Of a stretch of 64,000 nt of DNA, positions 46,616-57,785 are shown one piece after another. Each line of letters opens with the position of its first letter. Positions within the stretch are counted from its first letter, which is position 1. The position numbers were made by a program, and so were the translations under genes. This stretch comes from Mastigias papua (Eukaryota; Cnidaria; Scyphozoa; Rhizostomeae; Mastigiidae): the NCBI GenBank assembly GCA_964019165.1, contig OZ025276.1, forward strand, positions 3,905,840 to 3,969,839, read 5' to 3'. Under the pieces are notes generated by a model, which was not told the DNA's origin, did no database searches, and worked only from the letters and a program-made list of their open reading frames with translations.

Positions 46616-46956
46616 GGTTTAACTTGCTACTTAGGCTTGTATCTTACACTGGTAGTGATTGATGATGGACCTAAGTAGGTTTTTGTTGAAATCCAAGGAA
46701 ATGCCATTTTACACAGTAATTATCTGTGGTGTCATGTAACATTGGGAAACTCTCGTGTTGTTGCAACCTATCAATTCCTTAGCATAACTCTAGATGATTG
46801 TATCTGCATGATCAGTCACTTTTCAACAAAAATATATACTATTTGTATCCAACATGAAACCTTCCATCAATGCTAAACTGCTTCCAAATACAATTGATGA
46901 GGAGACTGAAAAGCAGTAAATAACTTAGTACACCTACATGTCATTCCTGACATGCG

Positions 46957-47297
46957 TGTCAGGAACGCGTGACCTGTGAGACTTATGTACATATAAAGCA
47001 TTTTTATTGATCTTTCTCAAAGGATTTAGAAGTGTAAAGTGACTTCGCAACATACAGCTTAATTTTCATTGGACTAACACATTTGTACACATAATTTTAT
47101 TGGTTAACATTTTTATTGATTTCCGCTGAGCTGAACATATGATGAGTCATTATAGCACGAGTTTTAGTTTTTTGTTAGAACTGTAAAATGAAGAGTTGAA
47201 TTACTGGATAATACTTATTGAAATTTCGTTTTTTCTGAGTATTTACTGAAATCACATCTGGACCAGAACAGAAGAGATTGGGGGGTAATTCTGTACA
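46957..47297 (+). repeat. BEL B 5' LTR
   Basis: Starts TGTCAGGAACGCGTGACC and ends TTCTGTACA. It differs from the 3' LTR at roughly one base in twelve by eye, implying an old insertion. Confidence 0.85.
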
Positions 47298-47301
47298 TAC
47301 A

Positions 47302-47319
47302 TGGTCTACCAAGCCGCAG
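47302..47319 (+). promoter_or_regulatory. BEL B primer-binding site
   Basis: TGGTCTACCAAGCCGCAG lies four bases after the LTR and resembles the BEL A site TGGTCCACCGAGCCGGAT, so both probably use the same tRNA. Confidence 0.6.
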
Positions 47320-47336
47320 ATTTGATTGAGTGAAAC

Positions 47337-49502
47337 ATGGAAGATATAGAGAGAAAAAAGAAGAAACAGAAAGCTCATAGGGGAGTAGTCACAAGAATTG
47401 TTAATAAAACAGACGAAATTCTTAAAGAAGACAGGGACGAAATTGACCATGGGACAGTAGAGCAATACACACATTAGCTAAAGGAAAAAAGGAGAGTTTT
47501 AATGGAACTTCATGACAGAATGTTGGATTTACTGGTTGAGAACAAACAAGAGGACAAAGGATGTGAAGAAGAGGCAACTGCAGCCAGTGAGATACAAGAG
47601 AAAATAGGACTCTGTTTGAGATTGATTGAAAAGTGCTCAAAGTTGGTGATGAAGTAGAGAGCCTCAAAGGATTCAAGGAAAAGTAACATCCCACAAGTGA
47701 AGGTGAAAGACAGTACAGTCTCAAGCATTGGACAGAACACTAATGACACTGGGAGAAAAGTAAGGCAACCAAAACTGGAACTCAAAAGGTTCTTGGGAAG
47801 GATTGCAGAATGGCTGGAGTTCTGGGATGGATTCTGTAGTGCTATACATGAAGATGAGAGCCTAGCAAAGGTAGATAAATTCAAATATTTAAGAAATTAC
47901 TTGGAGGAACCAGCTAGAAGCGTGATCACCGGATTTTCACTAACTGAAGCAAAGTACGACTCTACACTGAATCTATTGCGTAAACGCTATGCAAAACCCA
48001 GCGTGACTAAGCGTGCACACCTCAATGACATCATAAACTTGGCCGAGTATTCAGCGACAGAAATGTGCCTCATTTATATATGCTTCATGATGAAATTGAG
48101 ACTCACTTCTGCACAATGGAAGCACAGGGCATTGAGAAAGAATCATATTCAAGTATTGTTTTTCCCGTGATTATGGGGAAAGTGCCGGAGAGAATTTGAA
48201 ATAATATGATCAGGTTTGCCACCAACCATCTTGAATGGAACCTAGATGACATGCTAGGTGCAGTGGAAAAAGAACTGGATGTATTGGAGGGATATGTTCC
48301 TGTATTCACACAAGCCAATACAGGTGGACTTGGAAAGCAACCAGAGCAATACAGGTCCAAAGATAAGCCTACAACAGCATCTGCATTGACAGTTATGAGA
48401 AAAACTTGGCCCCAGTATTCAGCGACAGAAATGTGCCTCATTTATATATGCTTCATGATGAAATTGAGACTCACTTCTGCACAATGGAAGCACAGGGCAT
48501 TGTGAACAAATCATATTCAAGTATTGTTTTTCCCTTGATTATGGGGAAAGTGCCGGAGAGACTTCGAAATAATATTATCAGGTTTGCCACCAACCATCTT
48601 GACTGAGGGTAACAAAGTTCCAAAAGCTGTCTAAAGATTAAGGGCCCAGGTGCACGTAAGACAAGTCTTATAAAATATGCCAGGTGTTTTAGTTGCTTTA
48701 CGCGAGGCCATCAGTATTATAAATGTAGATTGAAAGTGAAATGCAGCCAATGCAATGGGGATCATCATTACGCAATTTGCATTAGCACCACTGCAAAGCC
48801 TATAGTAGAGCGCCTTGGTTCTACTGTGTCAGCTGCTTTAGATCCCAATGCTGCTTCTTGGGTTAGCAATACAAGCTCAGGGGGTAAGGTAGCCTTGCAA
48901 ACAGCACTGGTTGTAGTGAATGGTAAAAGAGAGCAGAAAGTAATGGTGCTCTTTGACACAGGAAGTCATAAGACATTCATCACATCAGCAGCTGTGCATA
49001 GTCTAGGAATGGAGCCTGTGAGACAGGGATATACTGGAATCAAGGCCTTTGGAAGTAAAGAGGTTGATATGGCGTGTAGAGATGTGGTTGAGTTGACATT
49101 GGGAGGAGTTGATGGAGGGAGAAGTGTGTCTATAGAAGCATACATAGTTGATGGCATTTCTTCTGTTCAGACTATTCATGTAGAACTGGTTAAAAAGAAC
49201 TATGCATATTTGTGGAATATTTGGTTTTCAGATGTTTGCAGGGAAAGTAATCTGCTAGAAGTTCATTGATTGGATCAGACTACTTGTGGGCCTCTCAAGA
49301 GGGCTATTTAATACGAAGGGGCCACATGAGCCTGTGGCAGTCAAAAACAAAACTAGGATGGGTACTGTCTGGGCCACTAAAAGGTAAGGATTTTGCTTCT
49401 GCTACTTATTATGATGTAGACCATAGTTTCAATGCTATGAAAGGGTCAGCTTGTGTAGATATGACTGATAATATTTTTTCACAAACTGTTATAAGTCTCT
49501 GA
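47337..49502 (+). pseudogene. BEL B gag and protease
   Basis: From ATG 47337 the gag N-terminus (KKKQKAHRGVVTRIVNKTDE) runs through one TAG near 47474. The DUF1759-type region follows (LKRFLGRIAEWLEFWDGF). A segment of about 190 bp occurs twice, at 48048 and 48416. A knuckle region reads CFTRGHQYYKC and CSQCNGDHHYAIC. The protease has VLFDTGSHKTF, followed by LIGSDYLWA and TKLGWVLSGPLKG. There are many stops and frameshifts. The frame ends near 49502, where the non-LTR insertion begins. Confidence 0.8.
48048..48604 (+). repeat. 188-bp segment duplicated within BEL B gag
   Basis: Sequence from TATTCAGCGACAGAAATG to CACCAACCATCTTGA occurs at 48048-48236 and again at 48416-48604, nearly identical, offset 368 bp. 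The duplication happened inside gag. Confidence 0.8.
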
Positions 49503-49621
49503 TTACTCTTTTATTAATTATTTTCATTTGCTTTATTTCTGGGAATGCTTTGTTAACTTCATTAAGGAATAATTCTTTATACTTGTCAATATTACAAAGA
49601 CAACTTCGAACATTGGTGGAA

Positions 49622-50437
49622 ATGGCTTCAAGAAATACAGATTCTGCTGATTTGCAATTGATCGTCGAAATGTTGAAAAAGCAAGAGAATAACATAAACA
49701 GACGAATTGACTTGTTGGAGAATAAGTTAGACAGTTTCAAACTTGAAATAACCGAAAACATAAAAGGGTTAGAGGAAAGAGTTAAAGTAGTCAAAAAGTC
49801 AGCCGAGTTTATTGCCAATGAATATGAGTCACAGAAGAAAACGTCAAGCAATGTATTGAAAAGACAGAGTTTGCTCTCGACTGAAAACGAAGACATGAAA
49901 AAAGACATTACAGCTCTTCGTTTGGATAAAGAAAAACTGAAACTGGCGTTAAATGGTTTTGAGCAATATGGAAGACGTGAATGTATCGAAATTAGTGGTG
50001 TACCCCTGCAAGATGGTGAAAATACCAAGGATATTGCAATTGCTATTGGGAAAGAAATTGGAGTAGAAGTAGGACAACAAGATATAACAGCTTGTCACTG
50101 ACTGAAAAAAGTCAAAGGAGATCCGATTATCATCGTTAAGTTCCTAAACAGAAAGAAAAAAGAAGAGTTTATGGCAAACAGGAAGAATTTGAAAACGAAG
50201 ACCCTTGGCTCTCTCAACCTTACAGAAGATGTATCTAGAAAAAACGGTAAGGTGTTTCTAACTGAGTCTTTGACCAGGATGAACAGAGATTTGTTTCATT
50301 TGGCTCGTCTAAGATGCTCAGAGGTTGGTTGGACATTTGCCTGGACAAAAAATGGTGTCGTTTCGGTAAGGAGAAATGAAAATACTGCACCATTAAGAAT
50401 TGCTAACTTGAAGGACCTTGAGCAGAAAGTTATTTAA
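49622..50437 (+). pseudogene. non-LTR ORF1, coiled-coil and RRM-like
   Basis: The coding frame from ATG 49622 has a coiled-coil (VEMLKKQENNINRRIDLLEN and onward) and then an L1-ORF1-like RNA-binding part (EQYGRRECIEISGVP). It is interrupted by TGA at 50099-50101 in TACH*LKKVKG and continues in the same frame (DPIIIVKFLNRKKKEEFM) to 50435. A single nonsense change, probably CGA to TGA, separates the halves. In related elements this protein coats the RNA and acts as a chaperone. Confidence 0.75.
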
Positions 50438-50577
50438 GTGAAACTATCGATTTTGACTTTCTGTATAAATATCAGATATCTTTTAAATGTCTATTACGTT
50501 AATCTGTTTCACCACAAATCAATGCCTTAACTAGTTGAAATGCATGCAAAAACATTAAAACTCCATCTACCATCAAA

Positions 50578-53500
50578 ATGAATGACGTATTGTTTTGCCC
50601 AAAATGTAATGAAATCACTCATGATAATCACAATTGTATCCACTGTGACATTTGTTGCAAATGGATTCATTTAAAATGTAGTGGTTTATCCCGTAACAGG
50701 TTTCTACAAGTAGGAAATGATTCATCGTCAAGTTGGTATTGTAAAAATTGTTTATCAGAAGCCTTTCTTTTCCAAAACATTTCAAACAGTCAATGTTTAG
50801 TCCTAACTGCGAATGATAGAAAAACATACAACCCACCCTCTAGAGCATTTGACAAAACATGTTCAGTTTGCATGCGACGTGTGATAAATATTGAAAAGGC
50901 GGTACCCTGTCATTCATGTGAGACTTATATTCATAGGAAATGCTCTTATGTATCTGAACAGCAACTTATTGATTTCGGTGCCAAGATTCAACAATGGTTT
51001 TGCATCAGCTGTCGCAATAACACTTTTCCTTTCAACTGTGTTAGCACCCACAAAATCTTATCCGACAATTTTAACTCAAACGAGTATTGTTTTTGCAATG
51101 ACGCAACGGATTTAACAGATTTCGACTGTCTCGATACAATATCTGAGCTTAGTCTAAACAAACTTAACTTAAATCATTTTCATCCAAATATTGATAATGA
51201 TATTGATCATAATATGAACTTTAACTCTGACTTAAGTACTATACTATTCATGAATTTCACAAGTTGTGCAATAAAATAAATCAATATGAATCACCATTTT
51301 TTAGTCTAATGCATACAAATATCTGCTCACTGAATAAAATTATAGGTAATTTAGAATTATTAACAACTTCTTTAGGACATAAATTTGATATTATTGCCCT
51401 ATCAGAAACATGGTTAACTGCAATTAACGAATCATCTGTAAATAGTCTATCTTTCCCTGGATACCAAACGTATCATGGAACTCTTGGTAAAAGTTTAAAA
51501 GGAGTATGTGGCTTCCTTGTTTCAGAAGAACTTTTTTCAGCCCAAGGATGGACCTAGACTTTTCTCATTCCGATACTGAATCTGAATTTGAAGCAAACTG
51601 GATAGAGATTCAATCTAAACATGACAAAAATTCCTTGGTCGCAGTTGTTTACCGCCACCCTAGGAAGAATAACGATAATAAATTTCTAGAATACTTAACT
51701 AATACCCTATCCAAGAAAATAAGAAAAGAAAAGAAAGTTGTTTTTATAACAGGTGACTTTAATATCAATCTATTGAATATCGACTCTGATGAGTATACAG
51801 AAAAATTTTTAAATCTACTCCTGTCTAATTTTTTCCAACCTCATATTCTTCAACCTAGCAAAATAATAAATAATAGTAAACCTCCATTGATTGAAAACAT
51901 TTTTGAACTCAATTGACTATGACACTTTCAGTGATAATTTAGTATCAACAGTATCTGATCATATGCCCAATTTCATCTTCTGTAAAAGCATGCAATTGAA
52001 ATCAACAAAGGAAAACAGAGGATTCTTTCGCGATTATAAAGACTTCAATCCTGACCTATACATACGTGATTTGAGAAAAGGAACTTTAGGAGAATCTGTT
52101 AATTCGATTCAGGCGGCAAATGAGTAATATACTTTATTTCATGATCAATTGCTAAGCACCATCAATAATCATGTTCCCCTAAAGCCAGTCACAAAGAAAA
52201 TATATAAACAAAGATTGAAGCCTTGGATCACTAAAGGAAATTTGAAATCCATCTCAGTTAAACACAAATACTATAAGAAATTTCCTAAAACGACAAACCC
52301 AAATATGTATAAAAAATATAAGTCTTATAGAGACCTTATCAATCATCTTATTAGAAAGAGCAAAAAAAGCCACTATGCCGCATATTTTGATAAATTTCAA
52401 AAAACAGTAAACAGCTTTGGTCTGGAAGTAATGAAATACTTAACACTCATAAGAACAATAATAATAATAATCGGAAACATTGTTTGTTAATAAATGGAAA
52501 GTTTACATCTGATGGCAAGATGGTTGCCAACTCATTCAATCAGTACTTTACCACAGTTGCACAAAAACTAATTGACAAAATGAAGCCGTCAACAAAAGAT
52601 TTCAAGGACTTTTTGGTAAATTCGAATTTCAATAGCTTTCTTCTCAGCCCAGTAACCTCAGAAGAAGTAAATGATATAATAGCCACTTTGGATGAAAGTA
52701 AATCGAATGATTCTTACACTGTTCCTACAATGCTCATTAAATTAGCTCGACATACCATATCTGAACCATTTTCTACCATAGCTAATTCTTCATTTATAGA
52801 GGGTATCTTTCTGGACAAATTGAAATGTGCAAAAGTTACGCCTATTCATAAAAGTAAATCAAATTTGGAATGTGGAAAGTATCGTCCTATTTCACTTCTC
52901 CCCATCTTTAGTAAAATTCTTGAAAAGTTAATGAACTCTCGCTTAGTAAGATTCTTGACAAAAAATGACATAATATACAAAGATCAATATGGTTTCCAAG
53001 AAAATTGGTCACCTTCTTTAGCAATTTTAGAGCTTCAATCTCAACTAAGTAATAATATCGAGAAAGGTCTTTTCTCTTGCTGTATATTTCTTGATTTTAG
53101 TAAGGCATTTGACACTGTCAATCACAATATTCTATTAAAATAACTAGAGCACTATGGTATTAGAGGAATAGCTCTCTCTTGGTTTAAGTCTTATTTAACT
53201 GAACGAAAGCAAGTAGTCATTGCAAATGGTGAAATTTCATCTGAAAAAGTAATAAGCTGTGGCGTCCCGCAAGGAAGTGTACTTGGACCCCTATTATTTC
53301 TGCTCTACATTAATGACATAAATAAGTCTTCAAAAGAACTAGACTTTCGTCTTTTTGCTGACGACACCAGTATCTTTTTCGCTGATAAAAAGCTTGAATT
53401 TATTGAAAGACATGTAAACACTCAACTAGCCAAAGTATCTGAATGGCTATTAGCTAACAAGCTATCACTAAACGTTTCTAAATCTAACTCTCTTATTATT

Positions 53501-54145
53501 AGCCCTAAAAAAGTAATAAAACCAATAAATCTTAGCATAAATAATGAAAAACTTAAGCAAGAAAATTATACTAAATATCTTGGTATTATAATTGATGAAA
53601 AGTTAAATTGGAAACAACATATAAAACAGGTAAATATAAAAATATCTAAGGGTATTGGGGTTCTTTACAAACTAAGACATTCTGTCCCTAAAAATACTTT
53701 ACGAACGGTATACAATTCATTTATTGAATCCCATGCACACTATGGTATACTGAATTGGGGATGTGCGAACAAATCGATCTTAGAACCCCTAAAATGCAAC
53801 TTACGTAAAGCTATTAGAGTAGTTGACTTTGCTGCGTATACTGCACACAGTGATCCCATCTTCAAACGTTTACAACTATTGAACTTTGACAAACTGTACA
53901 CACTTGAAACAGCAAAAGTCATGTTTCAAATCAATAACGAGACTAATTCCACTACTCTTGGCCACGAATGTCTAAAAACAAAAAGTCTTCATCGTTACAA
54001 TACAAGGCAGTCCTCAAGCGTTGGTTTTTCCCTACAAGTTATATCAAACAACTTTAAAAGAAATTTTCTTACGTTTGACGGTATTAAAATTTGGAACTCT
54101 TTGCCTCTAAATTTGAAAAAAGCCAACAACAAACTATATTTTTAA
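50578..54145 (+). pseudogene. non-LTR ORF2: two PHD-like fingers, endonuclease, reverse transcriptase
   Basis: The first 233 codons (50578-51279) have two Cys/His fingers: CPKCNE...CIHCDICCKWIHLKC...WYCKNC and CSVCMR...CHSCETYIHRKC...WFCISC. The endonuclease follows in shifted frames (HTNICSLNKI, LSETWL, VYRHPR, TGDFNINL, SDHMPNF). The RT (52484-54145) is one frame with a single TAA at 53141-53143: FLDFSKAFDTVNH, GVPQGSVLGPLLFLLYINDI, and the active site LFADDTSIFF. From 53144 to 53878 the frame has no start codon but is open. The C-terminus has KIWNSLPLNLK. At least three frameshifts lie in the endonuclease. It belongs to the CR1/Jockey group by motifs. Confidence 0.85.
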
Positions 54146-54403
54146 AAAAAAGTGAAGCAGTACCTCTTAGACAGTCTGACCTAATTGACTTGATGTATAC
54201 ACTAGCACATGCTGTAAACCTAATCTTCCCACTTTTCATGCCTTTATTGTTTTAGCGTTCTTATATAATTGTTCTATTCTTTTACTTTAGATGTATTAGC
54301 ATTGTGTTATTTCAATCTTACTATTATCGAAAATTAAACAAAATTAATTGTAAACTTCAAATCACGTCTATTGGGCACATGGCTTTAGCCCTGTTTACAC
54401 TAC

Positions 54404-54600
54404 AACTTTTAACCTGGGTTGAACCTGGGTTGACGTTAACCTAGGTTGGAAATTTTGTAGTGTAAACGCAGCCAACCTGGGTTCAACCCAGGTTAAGCCA
54501 ACCCTTCTTTGAAGGTGGGTTGAACCCAGGTTGAACCTGGGTTAGGTTTCAGAAAATGTAGTGTAAACGCAAACTTGGGTTGAACCCAGGTGAACGATTG
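54404..54600. repeat. Harbinger D left subterminal palindromes
   Basis: At least eight copies of CCTGGGTTGAA or its complement TTCAACCCAGG, in both orientations, with GTGTAAACG words between them. They are likely binding sites for the element's proteins (inference). Confidence 0.7.
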
Positions 54601-54716
54601 GTTCGCGCATGCGCTTTTCGAGCCAAATATCAAAGAGCGCGAAAATAGGACGTCGCGTCGCGTCAAAAGTTGTCGTGGACTCTTGAAAATTAGTGCTTCT
54701 CCTTTATATCAAAAGA

Positions 54717-55685
54717 ATGAATGAAGGAAAGACCGAAAGGGGGACGCTGTGGGGAGACGATGAAGTATTTACGCTAATTGAAATATGGGCAGACGAAGGG
54801 ATTCAACAGCAGCTGGATTCTTGTACCAGAAAACGGCCAGTATTCGAGAAAATTGCAAGGAGACTTGGGGAGGAAGGAGAATACACTCGCACATTTATAC
54901 AAGTCAGGGAGAAAATAAAACAGTTAAAGCAAGCATACAAGAAAGTTAAGGACAGTAACAACAGGTCTGGAAGTAATCGGAAGACGTTCAAGTATTTTGA
55001 AAGCATCGATAAAATATTGGGAGATAGGCCAATAACAAGACCAGTAAGTGTTCTTGAAAGTAATGCCGATGAACAGTTTGAGAGCCATACCATTGAGAGT
55101 AACTCATTAGAAGACGATTCAGTTACTGCAGCAGAAAGCCCCCCAACGCCAGGGTCAAGCAACAGTGATAGTCCAAGTGTAGTAAATGACTATGTGCTGG
55201 ATTTGAGTGAAGGAGACGCCAGTACAAGCACACCTACCCCCAAGGAAGTAGGGGTCACGGTTCAGAGAAAGGAGAGAGCTCTGCCATATAGGCGAGGTAG
55301 TAGTAAGAAGAAGAGTAGGAATGAAATATTTCTCGCAAATGTTTGTGAAATTATCCACAAGCAACAGGAGGCAGTTGATGATCGCTTCTTCAAGATGGAG
55401 GAAGAGCGACATAGAAGAGAAATGGAGAGGGAGGAAAAGAGAAGACAAGATGAAAAGCAACATGATATCATGATGATGAGGATGATGGCTGAGATGTTTG
55501 CAACAGCTTCATCCAATATTGGGAACTTTCCAGTGACAAATTCCAGAAATCAAATGTATCAAGGTCAAAGTTTTTTCCAAGCCATGCAGCATCATATGCC
55601 ACAACAGCAACACCAGAATATCTACAACACACTCAGCAATTCAAAAGAACAAGAGGAAGACTCCATTTATAGCAACAATTTCTAA
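54717..55685 (+). CDS. Harbinger D Myb/SANT-like partner protein
   Basis: A 322-residue open frame from ATG 54717 to the stop at 55683-55685. The Myb/trihelix-like domain occupies about residues 10-105 (LWGDDEVFTLIEIWADEGIQ, FIQVREKIKQLKQAYKKVKD, FKYFESIDKILGDRP). A Ser/Thr/Pro-rich acidic linker follows, then a basic YRRGSSKKKSRN that may be a nuclear signal, then a coiled-coil (KMEEERHRREMEREEKRRQD) and a Gln/His-rich tail. In the Harbinger family this protein recruits the transposase to the ends. The ATG start is preferred over upstream non-ATG codons. No lesion seen. It converges on the transposase gene with about 600 bp between. Confidence 0.85.
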   Translation: MNEGKTERGTLWGDDEVFTLIEIWADEGIQQQLDSCTRKRPVFEKIARRLGEEGEYTRTFIQVREKIKQLKQAYKKVKDSNNRSGSNRKTFKYFESIDKILGDRPITRPVSVLESNADEQFESHTIESNSLEDDSVTAAESPPTPGSSNSDSPSVVNDYVLDLSEGDASTSTPTPKEVGVTVQRKERALPYRRGSSKKKSRNEIFLANVCEIIHKQQEAVDDRFFKMEEERHRREMEREEKRRQDEKQHDIMMMRMMAEMFATASSNIGNFPVTNSRNQMYQGQSFFQAMQHHMPQQQHQNIYNTLSNSKEQEEDSIYSNNF

Positions 55686-56284
55686 AATGATATATTACTC
55701 ATGTACTTTTTGCATCACTTTTGCTACTAAAATGTTAATTGAGCTTCCATAAAACATAATGGGACATAAACTTACTGAGCATTATTGGTTTCATGTAGGA
55801 AAATCTTTCTGAGAAGAGCATTTTTAAACTTTGTTGAAAACTGGTACCAAATATAGCTCACAGTTTCAAAAAGTTTTAAGAAACTTGACATATTGAAAGC
55901 TCCTAGAATCGAAATGCATTTTTGGTTTCCTCATCATATCCAATGATTTCCATGGCCTATTTTGTAGTGTCATATCTTTTATTTCTTTCAAGTTTCTTAG
56001 GAAAGTTCTTAGTAAGAACTGCTTAGCAAAACATGCATGCAACCTCTGTTTAACTGCTGACACAAGAAACTTTTGAAACTCAAATTTAAAGTTGCTGATG
56101 AAATTCTAACTTCTGGGTTAAATTTCCAATTTTCGAGTTGTCTTTGCTTTTTGTTTATGGAAGATAGAGATTTACTAGCATAAGGCTAATTTTGTTAAAT
56201 TTACTTTAGGAACATAGAGGTTTATTAGCATATGGCAAATATTCTTCAAATAGCATGTAAATCAGCATGTAAGTTTCAAAAGTT

Positions 56285-57616
56285 CTATATATATGTATCC
56301 TGGCAATACTGCACCAAAGCATTTCTTACTTCATCTGCATTTCTTAATGGGCCATTGTCTTGCTCAATAGCTGCATTATTTATTTGGTTAACAGCTAATC
56401 CTACTTCCTGTAGCAGATCTGGGTCAAACTGTTCCTTAAACATTTCACATATATTATGCAAAATGCAGCATGCAGCAACAACATTGTTCATTTTGTCAAT
56501 GTCACCTTCATTCTGTTTCAGAAGACAGCGCCATCTTCCTTTGAGCCTACCAAAGGCATTCTCTGCCACCATCCTCGCTCTACTTAACCGGTAATTAAAA
56601 TGCAATTTTTCGCGAGACAGATTTCCTTGATCAGGGAAGGGTTTTTGAACCCAATTCAACAGAGGGTAGGCTGCATCAGCAATGATCATGACTGGAATTC
56701 TCACACCATTGATTTCCTTGGCTTTGGTTTCAGGGAATAGCTTGCCAGCTTCACCCTTCTTGAAAATTGTTGAATTGGCAAAAACTCTGGCATCATGAAC
56801 TTTCCCTGGCCAACCAACATTGATGTCAATAAAGGTGTATGCAGAATCAACTACTCCTTGCAATATAATGGAATGCCACCCTTTACGGTTGTAATAATCA
56901 GCATGGAATGATATTGGTGCTTTAATTGGTATATGTGAACCATCCACAGCTCCTGCACATTGTGGAAAGCCCCACTTCTGTTCAAAAGTTTCCATAACTT
57001 TATGGAGACCTTCACCAGTAGGTATTTTTATGTATCTTGGTAGCATGACTTTAGCCATAATTGTACAGAACTCATCTAAAATAACACAGATGCTCCCTTT
57101 TGATATGCCAAAAAGATGTCCAATTGTTCTATAGTCCGCATTTGTAGCAAGTCTCCACAAAGCAACAGCTACTCGCTTGCGTACACTTATTGCTTGTCGA
57201 AATCGAGTGTCTTCTCTTACCAAATAGGGCTCAAGCTCTTCACACAAAAAACAAAAAGTTCTATGACTCATTCTAAAATTTTTTATCCAGTCTTCCTCTT
57301 CAAAACTTCCTTCAACCACAACATCCCACCAGCATCCACTCCTCTGTCTGCTCCACAACGACCTGACAACTGTTCTTGTTCGGAACAACTCGGAAATTAG
57401 GCTTTGAAATGCTATCTGATTTCTTCGTGCCCTCCACCGTACATAAGCTTCCATTCGATTTATTCTTCTTCGGTAAAATCCCTCTTGTCTCCTTCTTTGT
57501 CTCACATATCTACACTTCAGAGCATGGTAGACACATAGTGTGACTAATTTCAGCAAAAATACTTGCCGTGCAAAGTTCAATCCCCACAATAAACTTTCTT
57601 CGTTGTTGTCTGCCAT
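56285..57616 (-). CDS. Harbinger D DDE transposase, intact
   Basis: A 443-residue open frame with no stop or shift. The N-terminus is basic. It is followed by a helix-turn-helix-like stretch (RKRVAVALWRLATNADYRTI, GHLFGISKGSICVIL) and a catalytic domain with D225 (AGAVDGSHIPI), D314 (MIIADAAYPLL) and E352 (MVAENAFGRLKG). VGWPGKVHDARVF and CCILHNICE are the usual flanking motifs of DDE_Tnp_4 nucleases. Length and motif order are normal for the family. With intact ends and partner, this is the best candidate for an enzyme still able to move elements. Confidence 0.92.
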   Translation of the reverse strand: MADNNEESLLWGLNFARQVFLLKLVTLCVYHALKCRYVRQRRRQEGFYRRRINRMEAYVRWRARRNQIAFQSLISELFRTRTVVRSLWSRQRSGCWWDVVVEGSFEEEDWIKNFRMSHRTFCFLCEELEPYLVREDTRFRQAISVRKRVAVALWRLATNADYRTIGHLFGISKGSICVILDEFCTIMAKVMLPRYIKIPTGEGLHKVMETFEQKWGFPQCAGAVDGSHIPIKAPISFHADYYNRKGWHSIILQGVVDSAYTFIDINVGWPGKVHDARVFANSTIFKKGEAGKLFPETKAKEINGVRIPVMIIADAAYPLLNWVQKPFPDQGNLSREKLHFNYRLSRARMVAENAFGRLKGRWRCLLKQNEGDIDKMNNVVAACCILHNICEMFKEQFDPDLLQEVGLAVNQINNAAIEQDNGPLRNADEVRNALVQYCQDTYI

Positions 57617-57659
57617 TTTGAAAATACCCTATTTAGCGCGAAGTGCATTCGTGACATCA

Positions 57660-57785
57660 CTAACCCAGGGTCAACCCAACTTTGCGTTTACACTGCACTT
57701 TGCAGACAACGCAGTGTAAACGAAACTGGGTTGAACCTAGGTTGAGCCCAGGTTGAACCCAGGTTGACTTCAACCCAGGTTAAAA
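57660..57785. repeat. Harbinger D right subterminal palindromes
   Basis: Copies of AACCCAGG/CCTGGGTT in both orientations (TTGAACCTAGGTTGAGCCCA, GGTTGAACCCAGGTTGACTT) mirror the left subterminal region. Confidence 0.7.
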
